A DNA stretch of 64,000 bases, taken from contig VZSE01008782.1 in NCBI GenBank assembly GCA_013398275.1, positions 62,001 through 126,000 on the forward strand, given 5' to 3'. Below the pieces are notes generated by a model. The model saw only the letters and a list, made by a program, of their open reading frames with translations, was not told where the DNA came from and made no database searches. Source of the DNA: Promerops cafer (taxonomy: Eukaryota > Chordata > Aves > Passeriformes > Nectariniidae). The stretch's first letter is position 1; every line of letters starts with the position of its first letter. Of this stretch, positions 50,986 to 61,197 are shown piece after piece. The position numbers were made by a program, and so were the translations under genes.

Positions 50986-53900
50986 GCGCGGCAAAGATGG
51001 GGTCTGATCAGAGGAGAGACACAGGGAGCTGACAAGCTGCGGCGTACGGAGAGAAAGGAGAAAGAAATACATATTTATTACCCTCAATTATTAAAAAATA
51101 GATAGCAGCAGATCTTAGGCCCTGGCAGAGGCACTGCAGAGTCGTTTGTCTGAGGACTATTTTGTTTTTTAAATTCCATTGAAATTATAATACGCTGGGC
51201 TTGTTAGCACAAACACCCCGGCATATCCCTGCCGAGGGGGGATCATCCCAACCCCTCTGCTGGCTCTGGTGTGCTTCCCGCAGGGTGGCTGTATCCAGCA
51301 CCCGATGGGATGCCGAATTTGCAGGCAGCGGGGAGGGAAGGAGGGAGGCTCAGGGAGGCAGGAGCTGGCAGCGGATGCAGCCGGCAGCTTTTGTCCCCCT
51401 CTGCCTTCCCCCCGCGGGGATCAGAAGGGCTCTGCCCGGTGCAAGCACATACCAAATGCACACGGATACCCAGCTGGGTATCTCATGGGCAAGATCTCAC
51501 CCACATCACCTCAAGCCAAAAAGCCCCATGACATTCTCCGTGCCCAAGGACGGGCTTTGCACCCCTCGGGTGGCACCGTGGGGGTCCCACGGTCACAGGG
51601 ATGGGGTTTCCCCAAGCAAACCAATGCGAACGCTGGTGCAAATGCAGCTGGAAAAAAATAGAAAGCGGTTCCCAAGTGCGGCACACGGGGCTGGCGGAGC
51701 CGCTGGCACCTCCCCTCCGCTTGCAGGGCTGCTCCGTAAGGAGCCCTGCCAGAGCAGCAGCAGCCAAATTCCCTCCCGCCGCTGCTCCCCAGTAAACAGC
51801 GGCTGCATCCTCCCCCGTGTGATGGTGATGCCGGGACTTAGGGAGCACGTGGAGCACCTCTGACACCCTCCAGCTCCAGCACCGCGCTCTCCCCACACAC
51901 GGGATCTGTTTGCACGCGCTGGACCACCATGGACCTGCTGAGCCATCACCTCTCCAGGGCCAAATCCCGCTGCCACCCCATCCCGCTGGCCAGGAGAGAC
52001 GCAGCCGTGAGAGGAACCAGCTTTTGGCGCCGTGAGCCAGCAGAGCGGTCACGGCTCTCCCAGCCCAGGCAGGAGCATCGCTAGAAGCTGCTCACCAAAG
52101 CTGGGCCGGCTCCAAGCTGCCGTGCCGGCTCCGAGCCGCTGTGCCAACACCACCGGGAAGCAAGCAGCCAGCGGGCACATATGCTGTTAAAAGGGAAAAG
52201 GAGCTTTCTACACCAAATGGAGCATTTTCTGCTTAATAACCCCCAATCCTAATCTGCGCAAAGAAGATTGCCCCCCGCATCTTCCCGTCCTGCATCTGCC
52301 GCTCGCCCTGCCCGCACTTAACACCCGGCCAGAGCCGCGGCTGCCCCGTCAGCACGTGCCCTCACAGGAAAAGCAGGAGAAACACCGGCCACGGGGAAAA
52401 CGGGCGATGCCCAGCACGGCGCTCATCTCCTTTGTCAGCACCGAGCCTCCACCATTTGTCATCAGTAAAAATAATATTCCTAAAAGTGTCCCCCCTCTGA
52501 TTGCCGGGCTGTGGGTTTCCATGGTGATGCTGCTCCGCAGGGATGGTACAGGGGGATCGGTGGGATTGGTGCTTCCTCGATTTGGGAGATGGGACGCGGT
52601 GTTGACATCCGGAGCGAGGACAGCACCAGCCCTGCTGCTGGCAGAGGATCCTGAGGCTGAGCCAGCTCTTTCCACCTTGGGCTTGAGCGGCGTCACCCAA
52701 AATAGCAGGGGAAGAGCAGCCTTGCTGGAGAGGACACGGATGCTCCTGTGTCCCAGTGGTGCTCCTGAGGCCATGCCCTGCACCCCTGCCCGTGCCAGCA
52801 CACGGATCCCCAGCTCCTCCTCACTGACTCCCACCAGGATCCCGCTCACTTCTGGTCTCATGGCTCTCCCTGCAGCCTCCCACTTGTTGCCTCTGCTCTT
52901 AAATCAGACTCCAGCCTCCTTCAGTGGGTTCTGAACGAGGGCAACACCTCGCCCATCCCAACCTGCTGGGAACCCAAACAACAGCCACCACTGCTGGGGT
53001 GTGGGTGCCCGTGCTGCTGCTGCTCCTCCAGAGTGCTCTGCAAACATAATCTGCTCTTAATAACCCAGGCCTCTACTGATCGTGGCTGAACCCTGGAATT
53101 GCACTTTGCAAACAAAGCCCAAGTTTTTGGCTGCTTGGGGGAGACTGAAGCAGCTTCCTGGGGTGGGGATGAGCAGCAGTGTCACCCAGGGGTGCCTCAA
53201 TGTGGGGTATAGTGGGACAGGTGGTGCCCCAGTGCCCCACGGCTGAAGTGGCCGTGTCCTGGGTCACTCCTCTGTGAGGGGGGCTTTGCCTCTACTCTCC
53301 CACAGGGGCACTGCCAGGAGCAGGGGACACCCCACTGGGAGACAGCCCTGGTCACACCTGGCCACCACCACGTCCCTCCTGGCTCCCACACTTCCTTGCC
53401 TGGTTTTTGCCTTCAAACAAAGCTTTGGCTATTGCTGTCAAAACCCATCAGCGCTCCAGCAGTTTCCAGCAGCCCAAGTTCCTGCCCGGCCCCAGGCAAT
53501 CCCATTCCACTCATGGCCTCATCCTGCAAACCATGGAGCCCCACCGCCCCTGCTGCTGGCCTGTGCCACTGGCTCCAGCACTGCCAGGTGCTTCAGGGAA
53601 AGATGGGTGTGAAATCACGCCGGAAAATGCATATTTCTACGTCTCCCCAGCAGGTTCACTGATATTTTTAGGGCAACGCTTCGAGGCCACCCAGAGTGTC
53701 ACCCAGAGCCTCTGGCACCCAGATGGGACTGCGGGGTGCCGGGTGTGGCATTTTAGGCAAAAGGTGGGAATAACATGCAGCCAAGCATGGCCACGGCTCT
53801 GACCCTGCCGGGCTCCATCAGTGCAGGTCACTGAGCGGCGACGGCTCCTTCGCATCCCGGCTCCGACTCCAGGTCTAGGCAGGTCTCGCCTGCCGAGCCC

Positions 53901-54904
53901 TCCTCGCCTCCCCCAGCTCCACCACAGCGACAGCCTGGGCCGCATCCTGACCCCCTCCCTCGCTTCACCGGGCACAGAGAGCTTGTGGCTTCCTATCAGC
54001 TCTTTAGGAAATTAAACTTTTATAAGCAGAAAGGTTTCTGGGCTCTTGGCTCCCCGGCGCAAGAACCGCAGTCCAGCTTGCGCCTGCACCCTGCCCACTG
54101 ACTGCTGCCCTGGCAGGGAGGGATGGAGGCTGGACGCCCTGCCGATGGGATGAGCGATGGAAGGGACAGGGATGTGGCTGCCCATGACCTTGGTGTCATC
54201 CTTGACCTGGAAATCTCCTTCTCCTGCATCGCCAGTATTGCACTCCTGCCTGCAGCTGCCTGCGGCCACCTCTGACAAGGCTGGGACACCCTCACCCAGG
54301 ATGGAGCTGCATCCCACACTGTCACCCACTGCCACAGCACCAATGACATCCCACTGCACAGAATCCACCCTGATTCACACCAGTGACCCCACGGATGAAG
54401 CTCACGGGGCGCAAGAGGCCCAAAACGTCCCCAGGAACAGCAGCACTTGCCCGGCCACGCTGTCACCATCCTGCTGCAAACGACTTTGCCCGTGTGGCAC
54501 CGCGTGTGAAGCTGTCCCCTCAGAGCTGCCTCCCTTGGAGGTGTCAACCACGGCACAGCTCCTGCTGCCTCAAGTCCTGCCATGGCCCCAGCCTCAAGCC
54601 TGGTCCCCAGCAGCGGGACGTGGAAGGCGGTGGCAGTGCCACATCAGCCCACGCTGCCACCCACCAGCACAGCCCTGCGTTGCCACCATCCTTGCCAAAA
54701 CCAGCCAGCCCCGAGGCCCGCAGAGGGGTTTGGCCCCAACAGCAGCTGTCCCCTTGTCCCCTTGCCTCACATGTGGGGTGTCCCCTCCACATGCCGCTTG
54801 GGGCAAATGCTGGGGACGGGGACCCCCTGCCCAGGGATACCTGGCCACGGTGAGGCAGGGAGGGGAGAACCTGCCGGCAGGATGGAGGCCTCCTCTAACT
54901 GCCT

Positions 54905-55160
54905 GTTGAATTATTCAGGAACGGTATTAACTTATAAATGAGGGTGTTTGACTGATTTTGTGGTTGATGTACAGATAAATTCTAATGAAAGACAGCTACA
55001 AGATTTTAAATTATTAATTAGACTGCCACTTAACAAAGCCTATTTGGCACTCTATTTCCTTGCTTAACAAGACAAAAACTTTAAGAATAGGTTTTGCTTT
55101 AGCCCACAGGCTCTTCAATTTGCATTTTGTTTTTCTAGCTCCACAAATGAAAGCTGTAGA
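54905..55160. promoter_or_regulatory. AT-rich island in GC-rich DNA upstream of DPH1, candidate conserved noncoding element
   Basis: A sharply bounded AT-rich segment of about 250 bases sits between two strongly GC-rich blocks, about 1 kb left of the assembly gap. It contains TTAAATTATTAATTAG and other TAAT cores and no repeat or coding signal. Its place near the expected RTN4RL1 5' end makes a regulatory role plausible. Confidence 0.35.
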
Positions 55161-55998
55161 TCTTGACCTTAACAGGCTACCCCTGGTGGGATCCAACCCT
55201 GTCGGCAGCCTCGCTGCCTGCCTCCACCTCAGGCTCCCAGTTTCCCAGCCTGGATGATGCTTTTCCTCCAGCCGGCAGCACCAGGGCTGGGAATCAAGGC
55301 TGGAAACCGGGACTGCTCCAAAGGCTTGGGGTTTATTCTCAAGTCATCCAGCCGGGTTGGGTTAATACGCCAAACAAAGCTGAGGCGGGAGCCAGAGAAA
55401 GGAGCATCCGAGTGCGAGGCCGTGCAGCCGCAAGGTGACATTTCCCCCAGTGGGAAAAGCATCCCTGGGGTGGCAGCGGGGGCTCTGCCCTGCCTGGGGG
55501 TCCGCGCCCCAATGCCAGGGGCTGCACTCACAGCCTCGGCACCTTCTCCACTGCCCGAGCCTCGTCGGAGAGGGGCATGTGCTGGTGGCGGCGAGGGCTG
55601 GGCCTGGGGCTGTGTGGCCGCCCCTCCCTGGGGCATGGGACAGCAGTGGGGGGTCCAGCCGGGGTCCCCCCGCACGGCACCGCTGTCCCCAGCATCTCCC
55701 CGGGACTGGCCCCGGTGCAGCGGGGCTGGGGGTCCTGCCCCCCCCACCGTCCCGGACCCCCCGGGAGGGCCGGCTGCTCCCCTCGCTGTGATGTCACAAA
55801 GCTCCCCGATGATGTCCCAGGCGGTTGCCATGGAAATCGCGTGATGTCACAGCGGAGCGATTCTCCTCGGGGGGGGCCGAACGGGACGGCTCGCCCCAAC
55901 TTCCTCGCCGAACCCCCCGCGCTCCCCGGTGAGCCCCGTTTCCCGTTCCCTCACCCTGAGGGACGAGCACCGCCCCCCGCCGCGCCCGCCGCAGCCCC

Positions 55999-56692
55999 NN
56001 NNNNNNNNNNNNNNNNNNNNNNNNNNNNNNNNNNNNNNNNNNNNNNNNNNNNNNNNNNNNNNNNNNNNNNNNNNNNNNNNNNNNNNNNNNNNNNNNNNNN
56101 NNNNNNNNNNNNNNNNNNNNNNNNNNNNNNNNNNNNNNNNNNNNNNNNNNNNNNNNNNNNNNNNNNNNNNNNNNNNNNNNNNNNNNNNNNNNNNNNNNNN
56201 NNNNNNNNNNNNNNNNNNNNNNNNNNNNNNNNNNNNNNNNNNNNNNNNNNNNNNNNNNNNNNNNNNNNNNNNNNNNNNNNNNNNNNNNNNNNNNNNNNNN
56301 NNNNNNNNNNNNNNNNNNNNNNNNNNNNNNNNNNNNNNNNNNNNNNNNNNNNNNNNNNNNNNNNNNNNNNNNNNNNNNNNNNNNNNNNNNNNNNNNNNNN
56401 NNNNNNNNNNNNNNNNNNNNNNNNNNNNNNNNNNNNNNNNNNNNNNNNNNNNNNNNNNNNNNNNNNNNNNNNNNNNNNNNNNNNNNNNNNNNNNNNNNNN
56501 NNNNNNNNNNNNNNNNNNNNNNNNNNNNNNNNNNNNNNNNNNNNNNNNNNNNNNNNNNNNNNNNNNNNNNNNNNNNNNNNNNNNNNNNNNNNNNNNNNNN
56601 NNNNNNNNNNNNNNNNNNNNNNNNNNNNNNNNNNNNNNNNNNNNNNNNNNNNNNNNNNNNNNNNNNNNNNNNNNNNNNNNNNNNNNNNNNNN
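55999..56692. other. Assembly gap (694 N)
   Basis: This is an unbroken run of N inside extremely GC-rich sequence, next to a GC-rich tandem repeat. It is the only unsequenced part of the interval between RTN4RL1 exon 2 and DPH1. Apparent open frames crossing it are meaningless. Confidence 1.
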
Positions 56693-56699
56693 AGCGCCG

Positions 56700-57590
56700 C
56701 CCCCCCGGGCTCTGCGGTCCCCCCGGGACCGACTGTCACTCGCGGCACATCGTTGTCCCCTCTGCCGTCGTCGTCCACACGGTGCCCCGTTATCGCACCG
56801 AGGCTCCGCCGCGCCGCCCCGCGCCTGCCGCGGTCACGGCTGTCCCCGCTGTCCCGCCTGCCCGGCTCCGTCCCTGCCGCTCCCCGGGGACCCGCCGTCC
56901 CCTCGGCCCCTTATCGTGCCCTCTGCCCGCCGTGTCGCCGTGTCCTGCCGAGATGCCGCCGTCCGATCCCGGTCCCTGCTGTCCGCGCTGTGCCCGCCGC
57001 CCCGGCACGGTCCCAGCCGCTTCCTACGGTGCCCTCCGCCCCTTCTCGTCCCCTCCGCCCCACCGGGTCCCTGCTGTCCCACCGGGGTCACGGATACCCC
57101 ACCTGCTGTCCCCTCTGCCTCCCGGTCGCTGCTGTCCCCTTTGTCTCCCGATTCCTGCTGTCCCCGCACTCTCCGCCGCGATCCCGACACCCCACTGCCC
57201 CCGAGCTGTCCCCACTGTCCCCAGACAGTCCCTCCTGCCTCCAGAGGGTCCCTGGCGCCTCCTCCCCTGTGCACCACAGGGGGTCCCGCTATCCCCCCGG
57301 GAACGCAGCTGTCCCCACTGCCCCGCCGGGATCGCCGCTTTCCTCGGGGGATCCCCGCTGCCTCCGCGGTCTTCTATCGTCCCCTGGAGGTCCCCGCTGA
57401 CCCCGGACTGTCCCTGCTGCCTCTCGAGGGTCCCTCTTGCCTCCTTCCCTCTGTCCCACCGCGGGTCCCGTTATCCCAACGGGAGCACTGCTGTCCTTAT
57501 TGCACCGTCGGGATCCCCGTTATCTCCAGGGCGTCCCCATTACCCTCCGGTCCCTCTTGTCCCATGCTTCGCAGGGACCTGGCTTCTGCC
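56700..57590. repeat. Degenerate GC-rich minisatellite between the gap and DPH1
   Basis: The plus strand is a monotonous C-rich series of short units built around TGTCCCC and GGTCCC. The clearest higher-order copies begin at 57224 and 57406, a period of about 182 bp. Both share in the same order GAC(A/T)GTCCCT, GAGGGTCCCT, a GGGTCCCG(C/T)TATCC block, an (A)CTGTCC block and CGGGATC(G/C)CCG. Copies diverge by roughly a quarter, so this is an old array. It produces long spurious open frames on both strands. Confidence 0.7.
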
Positions 57591-57946
57591 CCACGACACG
57601 GGTGTAGGGGGGGGGACACACACGGACCCGTCACCATGACAACGTCCCCGGTGCCCCCGCCCCGTCCCTGTGATAGCCTTAGGACCGTTAACCCTGGAGC
57701 TGTCAGCACCGCGAGGGATGCGGCGGGACCACGTCCCCGACGTGAAGGGCGGACAGCCCCGCCATCGCAGCGCTTGTCACATCCCACTGCACTCCCAGGG
57801 TCCCGCCGGGACGGTGGCGAGAGCTCTCGGTCCCCGCCGCACCGCCCGTCCCGTCGGGGCCCGCCGGTGCGCTCCCAGGCTCGATCTCTCGGCCGGCGAC
57901 TGCTCCGGCCTTGCGCGGGGATCGCTTAGTGCTGCCTTCCCGCCCC

Positions 57947-57952
57947 CACGTG
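57947..57952. promoter_or_regulatory. E-box CACGTG just upstream of the DPH1 start codon
   Basis: A palindromic CACGTG lies 11 bases before the DPH1 ATG, in the CpG island. This is the canonical site for MYC/MAX and USF factors, commonly found in promoters of translation-related genes. Occupancy is not shown by sequence. Confidence 0.35.
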
Positions 57953-57962
57953 CGCCACAGCC

Positions 57963-58011
57963 ATGGCGGCCCCCGTGCGGGTCGGGAGCGCGGCCCCGGT
58001 GCCCGCCAAAG
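57963..58011 (+). CDS. DPH1: DPH1 coding exon 1 (initiator exon)
   Basis: This exon encodes the first 16 residues, an Ala/Val/Pro-rich start ending in Lys, plus one base of the next codon. The ATG sits in a strong initiation context (GCC before, G after). An in-frame TAG at 57927-57929 lies 36 bases upstream, so no longer in-frame N-terminus is possible on this exon. The donor is G|GTGGGC at 58012, in phase 1. The N-terminal tail is poorly conserved among vertebrates, so the call rests on splicing into exon 2, the ATG context and the CpG-island position. Confidence 0.85.
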
Positions 58012-58743
58012 GTGGGCTGGCACCGGCTCAGCGCGGGGCTCCCGGTGCCGCTACCGGGCGCTGTTTTGGTTGCCTCGACGGGGGAGGCCAGGCCGGTGGC
58101 GGGAGGTGGCTCCGCCACCGTCCCGGCCACCCCCGCCGCCGGCCCGGCCCAGCTGGCCCTTTGTCGGTTGTCCCGTGGGCCGTGCGGGGAGGGTTTGGTG
58201 GCTCGTGAGTGCCGGTGTTGGGCTGGAAATAGTGAATAATCCCCCTGCTGTCACTCCCCCGCTGCACTCTGGCATCGCCGAGATGTAGGGGGGCGGCTGC
58301 TGTCGGGGGGCGGCTTCAGGATGAGGCTCCGGGGATGGATCACCCGGCGCTGGGTGGCTCCTTCCCGGTGGGATAACGGGATCCCCATGCTGGGGAAACA
58401 GGGATGCTTCAGGGTGTCGCCGGGGTGCTGGCCGATGACCCCTGAGTGGCTGGGCATGTTGTCCTCTCGGTGTGGGGGACAGCCAGCTGCACTCACAGGC
58501 TTTCACATAGTTACTGCGGTGCTTTTTGGGCTAAAAAAAGCCTTCTTGCTCCCCCAGAGAGCGCTAGCAATCTGCCCCCAGCGTGAAGGGCAGGACCACC
58601 CCCCCCTCCCCTTTTTCCCGCTTGTCCCTAGGGGTTTGAGCACAGCGACCCAAGGGCTGGCATGAGGACAGCAAGGCTGCTGGCGGCCCGCGGGGTGCGC
58701 TGGCCTCTGACGGCTCCTTTAGGTCCCCCCGTTTGTCCCGCAG

Positions 58744-58890
58744 CCCGAGCGCGGCACGTGGCCCAGCAGATCCCCGAGGAGATCCTCGGGAACGCGGAGC
58801 TGCGGGAGGCGGCAGAGGCGCTGCCCCCCAACTACAACTTCGAGATCCCCAAGACCATCTGGCGCATCCGGCAGGCTCAGGCCAGGAAGG
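58744..58890 (+). CDS. DPH1: DPH1 coding exon 2
   Basis: The acceptor is TTTGTCCCGCAG ending at 58743 and the donor is GTGAGC at 58891. Read in the frame set by exon 1, the exon gives a basic lead-in, then QIPEEIL, a short variable helix and the hallmark NYNFEIPKTIWRI followed by QAQARK. These correspond closely to the N-terminal part of eukaryotic DPH1, where the NYNFEIPKT block is nearly invariant. It starts and ends in phase 1, as needed for exons 1 and 3. This segment leads into the first domain of the Dph1/Dph2 fold. Confidence 0.95.
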
Positions 58891-60604
58891 GTGAGCGCTG
58901 AGCCGGGGCGTGAGCAGTTTTGGGGCTGGTTTGTGCTGCTGAGCCCCGCGGTGGGACCCCCATGGGGCAGGGGTGGGGCCGAGCCGCTGCTGTGCCCCCG
59001 GTGTGTTTCGGCTCTGTCTTGGCGAGCTCTCCTCCTCTCGAGGGGGGTTAATAGATCTGTATCTCTGGATTATAATCACATTGGACAGGACAGGTTGAGC
59101 TGCGCGGACCTGTCAGCCTGAAGATGTGTCTGGGATGCTGGCCAGGTCCCTGCTGTGCTCCTCTTGCCTCTCTCCTCTCTCCCTGCACTTTCCTGACACA
59201 CTGCTGGGGCTGGGAAGGGGGAGCCCCACAACACCAGGCACAAGGGGGGCTGGCAGAGAGCTGGGCCGTGCTGCTCTCTGGTCTGAACCTTCCTCAGAGG
59301 GATGTGTAGCCCCAGAGGAGCGGGCAATGATTGTGGAGGCTTCAGGAGTGGTGCCAGGGCTTTCCCTGTGCATCCCACTGAGCAATATGTGATCAACCAC
59401 GGGGAGCAGGGCACGGAGCCTCCCCGTCCGTCCCCGGGTGTCACCAGCGTCCCCACCCTGACTTCACGTGCAGACAGGGGCTGCTCGTGGGGCTGTGTGG
59501 CAGAGCCAGATTTGAAACGCTTTGTATCCACCTGGGAATGTCTCTGCCTGCTGCCACCGGGCTGGCAGGGCTGGCAGGCGTCACGGGGGATGTTCTGGAA
59601 GCTGAGCTGCTCCGGGCTGCGGTGCCGAAGGGCCGGGAGGTGTGGGGCTGTCCGGCCCATTCCGGCTGTGGGGTGGGAGTCAGGGCTGGACGTGTCCCTT
59701 CAGGACACAGCGAGGCCGCCCAGGCGTGCTGCTCTGGCTTTCCTTGCTGTGTTTTGCTGCTTGGCACCTCCTAATTAAATGTAAATATGCGGCTGGGATT
59801 TAGGCTTCCGAGCTGGGAGCGGAGCCCATCAGCCAGCCAGCCGTGCTGGGATTTAAAAATCCGCGTGTGCAGAGACCAGCCAGGGGCTCGTTGCTGGGGG
59901 AACGCAGCCTCCCACAGGGCTGCAGCCAGCCCTGCCTGTGCCCTGCCTGCTGTGGGGTTTGGGGGGGTTGGGGAGCACCTCCTTTCCCCATTGTGCTGTG
60001 ATGGTGGAGAGCGAACCCGCTGCCTCCTGCCAACCCCCTGTCTGCAGATCTGGGGTGGAGGGCAGCCCCAAATGGGCCAAAATGGTCTCAATGGGCTGAG
60101 GGACGCTGGGACATGGAACCCTTGTCCCTACTGGGTCAGGCAGGGGCTGGCAGAGCATGTGCAGCTTTTCTTGGGCCCTGCGGGTTGGAACAGGGTGGGA
60201 TCAGCCTAATTTGAGCCAGACCTTTACACAGCTCCACGCTGGCCAGCGGGCTGGGCCTGGCAGCACAGGGGTTTTGTTGGAGGGGAATCTGGAGAGAGTG
60301 TTCAGATAGATAGCATGGAAGCTGTGATATCTTAGTGGGATTGGGAGGTGAAACAACAACAGGATTAATGGTGCCTTCTCCATCATGGTCCCTGCTCCTC
60401 CCCACCACCCCATGGGGGGCTCCTGGCTGGACCCCAGGCACTGGGCAGTTCGCTGGCCTTTGGAGGAAGAGGGATTGTTGTGAGCTGTGAGGAGGGAGCA
60501 AATGAGGAAACATAATTTGTTGTTGAATAAATTCCTGCAAGGCACAATGCTGCGGCTGTTGCTGGCCACCCTCCTGAAATGGAGAGAGAAGCTGGGAGGG
60601 GGGT
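58891..60604 (+). other. DPH1 intron 2, left part
   Basis: This is intronic, GC-rich sequence with no further exon or RNA gene seen. It is followed by the old CR1 fragment. Confidence 0.7.
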
Positions 60605-60905
60605 GTGGAGAAGGGCAGTGAGGATGATCAAAGGTTTGGAGCAGCTTCTGTATAAGGAGAGATTAAATAGATTTAGATCCTTTAGCTGGAAAAGAGGTGA
60701 AAGAAGGGGGACATGATAGGGATGTAGAATTGTGAGTGATGTGGAGAGGCTGAACAGGGGATGATTATTCACTCTTTCTTGTACCAGGAGAACCAGGGGC
60801 ACGCGTTTACATTATTAGGAGCAGGTTTAAAATAAACAGAAAAAAGTACCTTTTGCTGTGCAGCACATAATTAAAATTTGGAAGTCATTACTGTGGGAAG
60901 TGGGA
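60605..60905 (+). mobile_element. Ancient CR1/L3-type LINE fragment in DPH1 intron 2
   Basis: Diagnostic blocks in order are GATGATCAAAGGTTTGGAGCAG, AAGGAGAGATTAAATAGATT, GGGGGACATGATAGGGATGTA, GTGATGTGGAGAGGCTGAACAGG and GCAGGTTTAAAATAAACAGAAAAAAGTACC. These are characteristic of old CR1 elements shared across amniotes. It runs in the same direction as DPH1 and has no intact reading frame. Confidence 0.8.
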
Positions 60906-61133
60906 GAGACCAGCAGTGTCAGCGGGTTCAGAGGGGGATGAGGTGTGGGCCCAGGGAGAGTGGATGCGGCCCAAGGCAGGACAGTCTTCACCCCAGCTGC
61001 CAGAGCCACCCGAATTTTTGGCCAACACCTGGCTGGTTTGGGGAGGGTGGTTTGTGGCTGCACCTTGAGCTGGTCACCACTTCAGGCTGTCCCTTCCAGC
61101 CCCTCCTCACCCCGTGGCTGTTTCTCTTCCCAG

Positions 61134-61197
61134 TGGCCCTGCAGATGCCGGAAGGGCTCCTCATGTTCGCCTGCACCATCGCTGACATCATTGAGCG
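61134..61197 (+). CDS. DPH1: DPH1 coding exon 3
   Basis: The acceptor is TTTCTCTTCCCAG ending at 61133 and the donor is GTAAGA at 61198. The split codon from exon 2 restores Val, giving VALQMPEGLLMFACTIADII followed by Glu and a split Arg codon. The LQMPEGLL motif is characteristic of the Dph1/Dph2 family start of domain 1. The exon ends in phase 2. The expected following exon, carrying the first catalytic-domain Cys in a DVTYGACC-like motif, is not within the window. Confidence 0.95.

Larger units (their letters stand above)
29804..55998 (-). other. RTN4RL1: RTN4RL1 first intron and probable upstream region
   Basis: In mammals a tiny first coding exon (initiator Met plus about three residues) is separated from the large exon by a very long intron, and DPH1 lies divergently just beyond. 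Here about 28 kb separate the exon 2 acceptor from the DPH1 start, so most of this interval should be intron 1. I searched by eye for a minus-strand Met-Leu-Arg start followed by a phase-1 GT donor and found no convincing match. No other exon is supported inside. Content is GC-rich unique DNA with CR1 pieces (32.5, 37.8 and 45.0 kb), simple repeats and short AT-rich islands, each listed separately where notable. The true right-hand limit of the intron is unknown. Confidence 0.6.
55380..58330. promoter_or_regulatory. CpG island spanning the DPH1 5' end (interrupted by assembly gap)
   Basis: The sequence is very GC-rich and dense in CpG on both sides of the N gap, in contrast to CpG-poor DNA a few kb to the left. 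It covers the DPH1 first exon, which fits a housekeeping promoter. The position between two divergent genes means it may also contain the RTN4RL1 promoter, but no RTN4RL1 exon 1 is visible in the sequenced part. I judged the limits by eye. Confidence 0.7.

Noticed and set aside
54157..54909. 250-codon open frame on the plus strand
   Set aside because: It has no recognisable family, low-complexity Pro/Ala/Ser/Cys composition, and a competing long frame on the opposite strand.
55577..57929. Very long open frames of over 600 codons crossing the gap
   Set aside because: About 230 codons are N and the rest is tandem C-rich repeat; these frames are artefacts.
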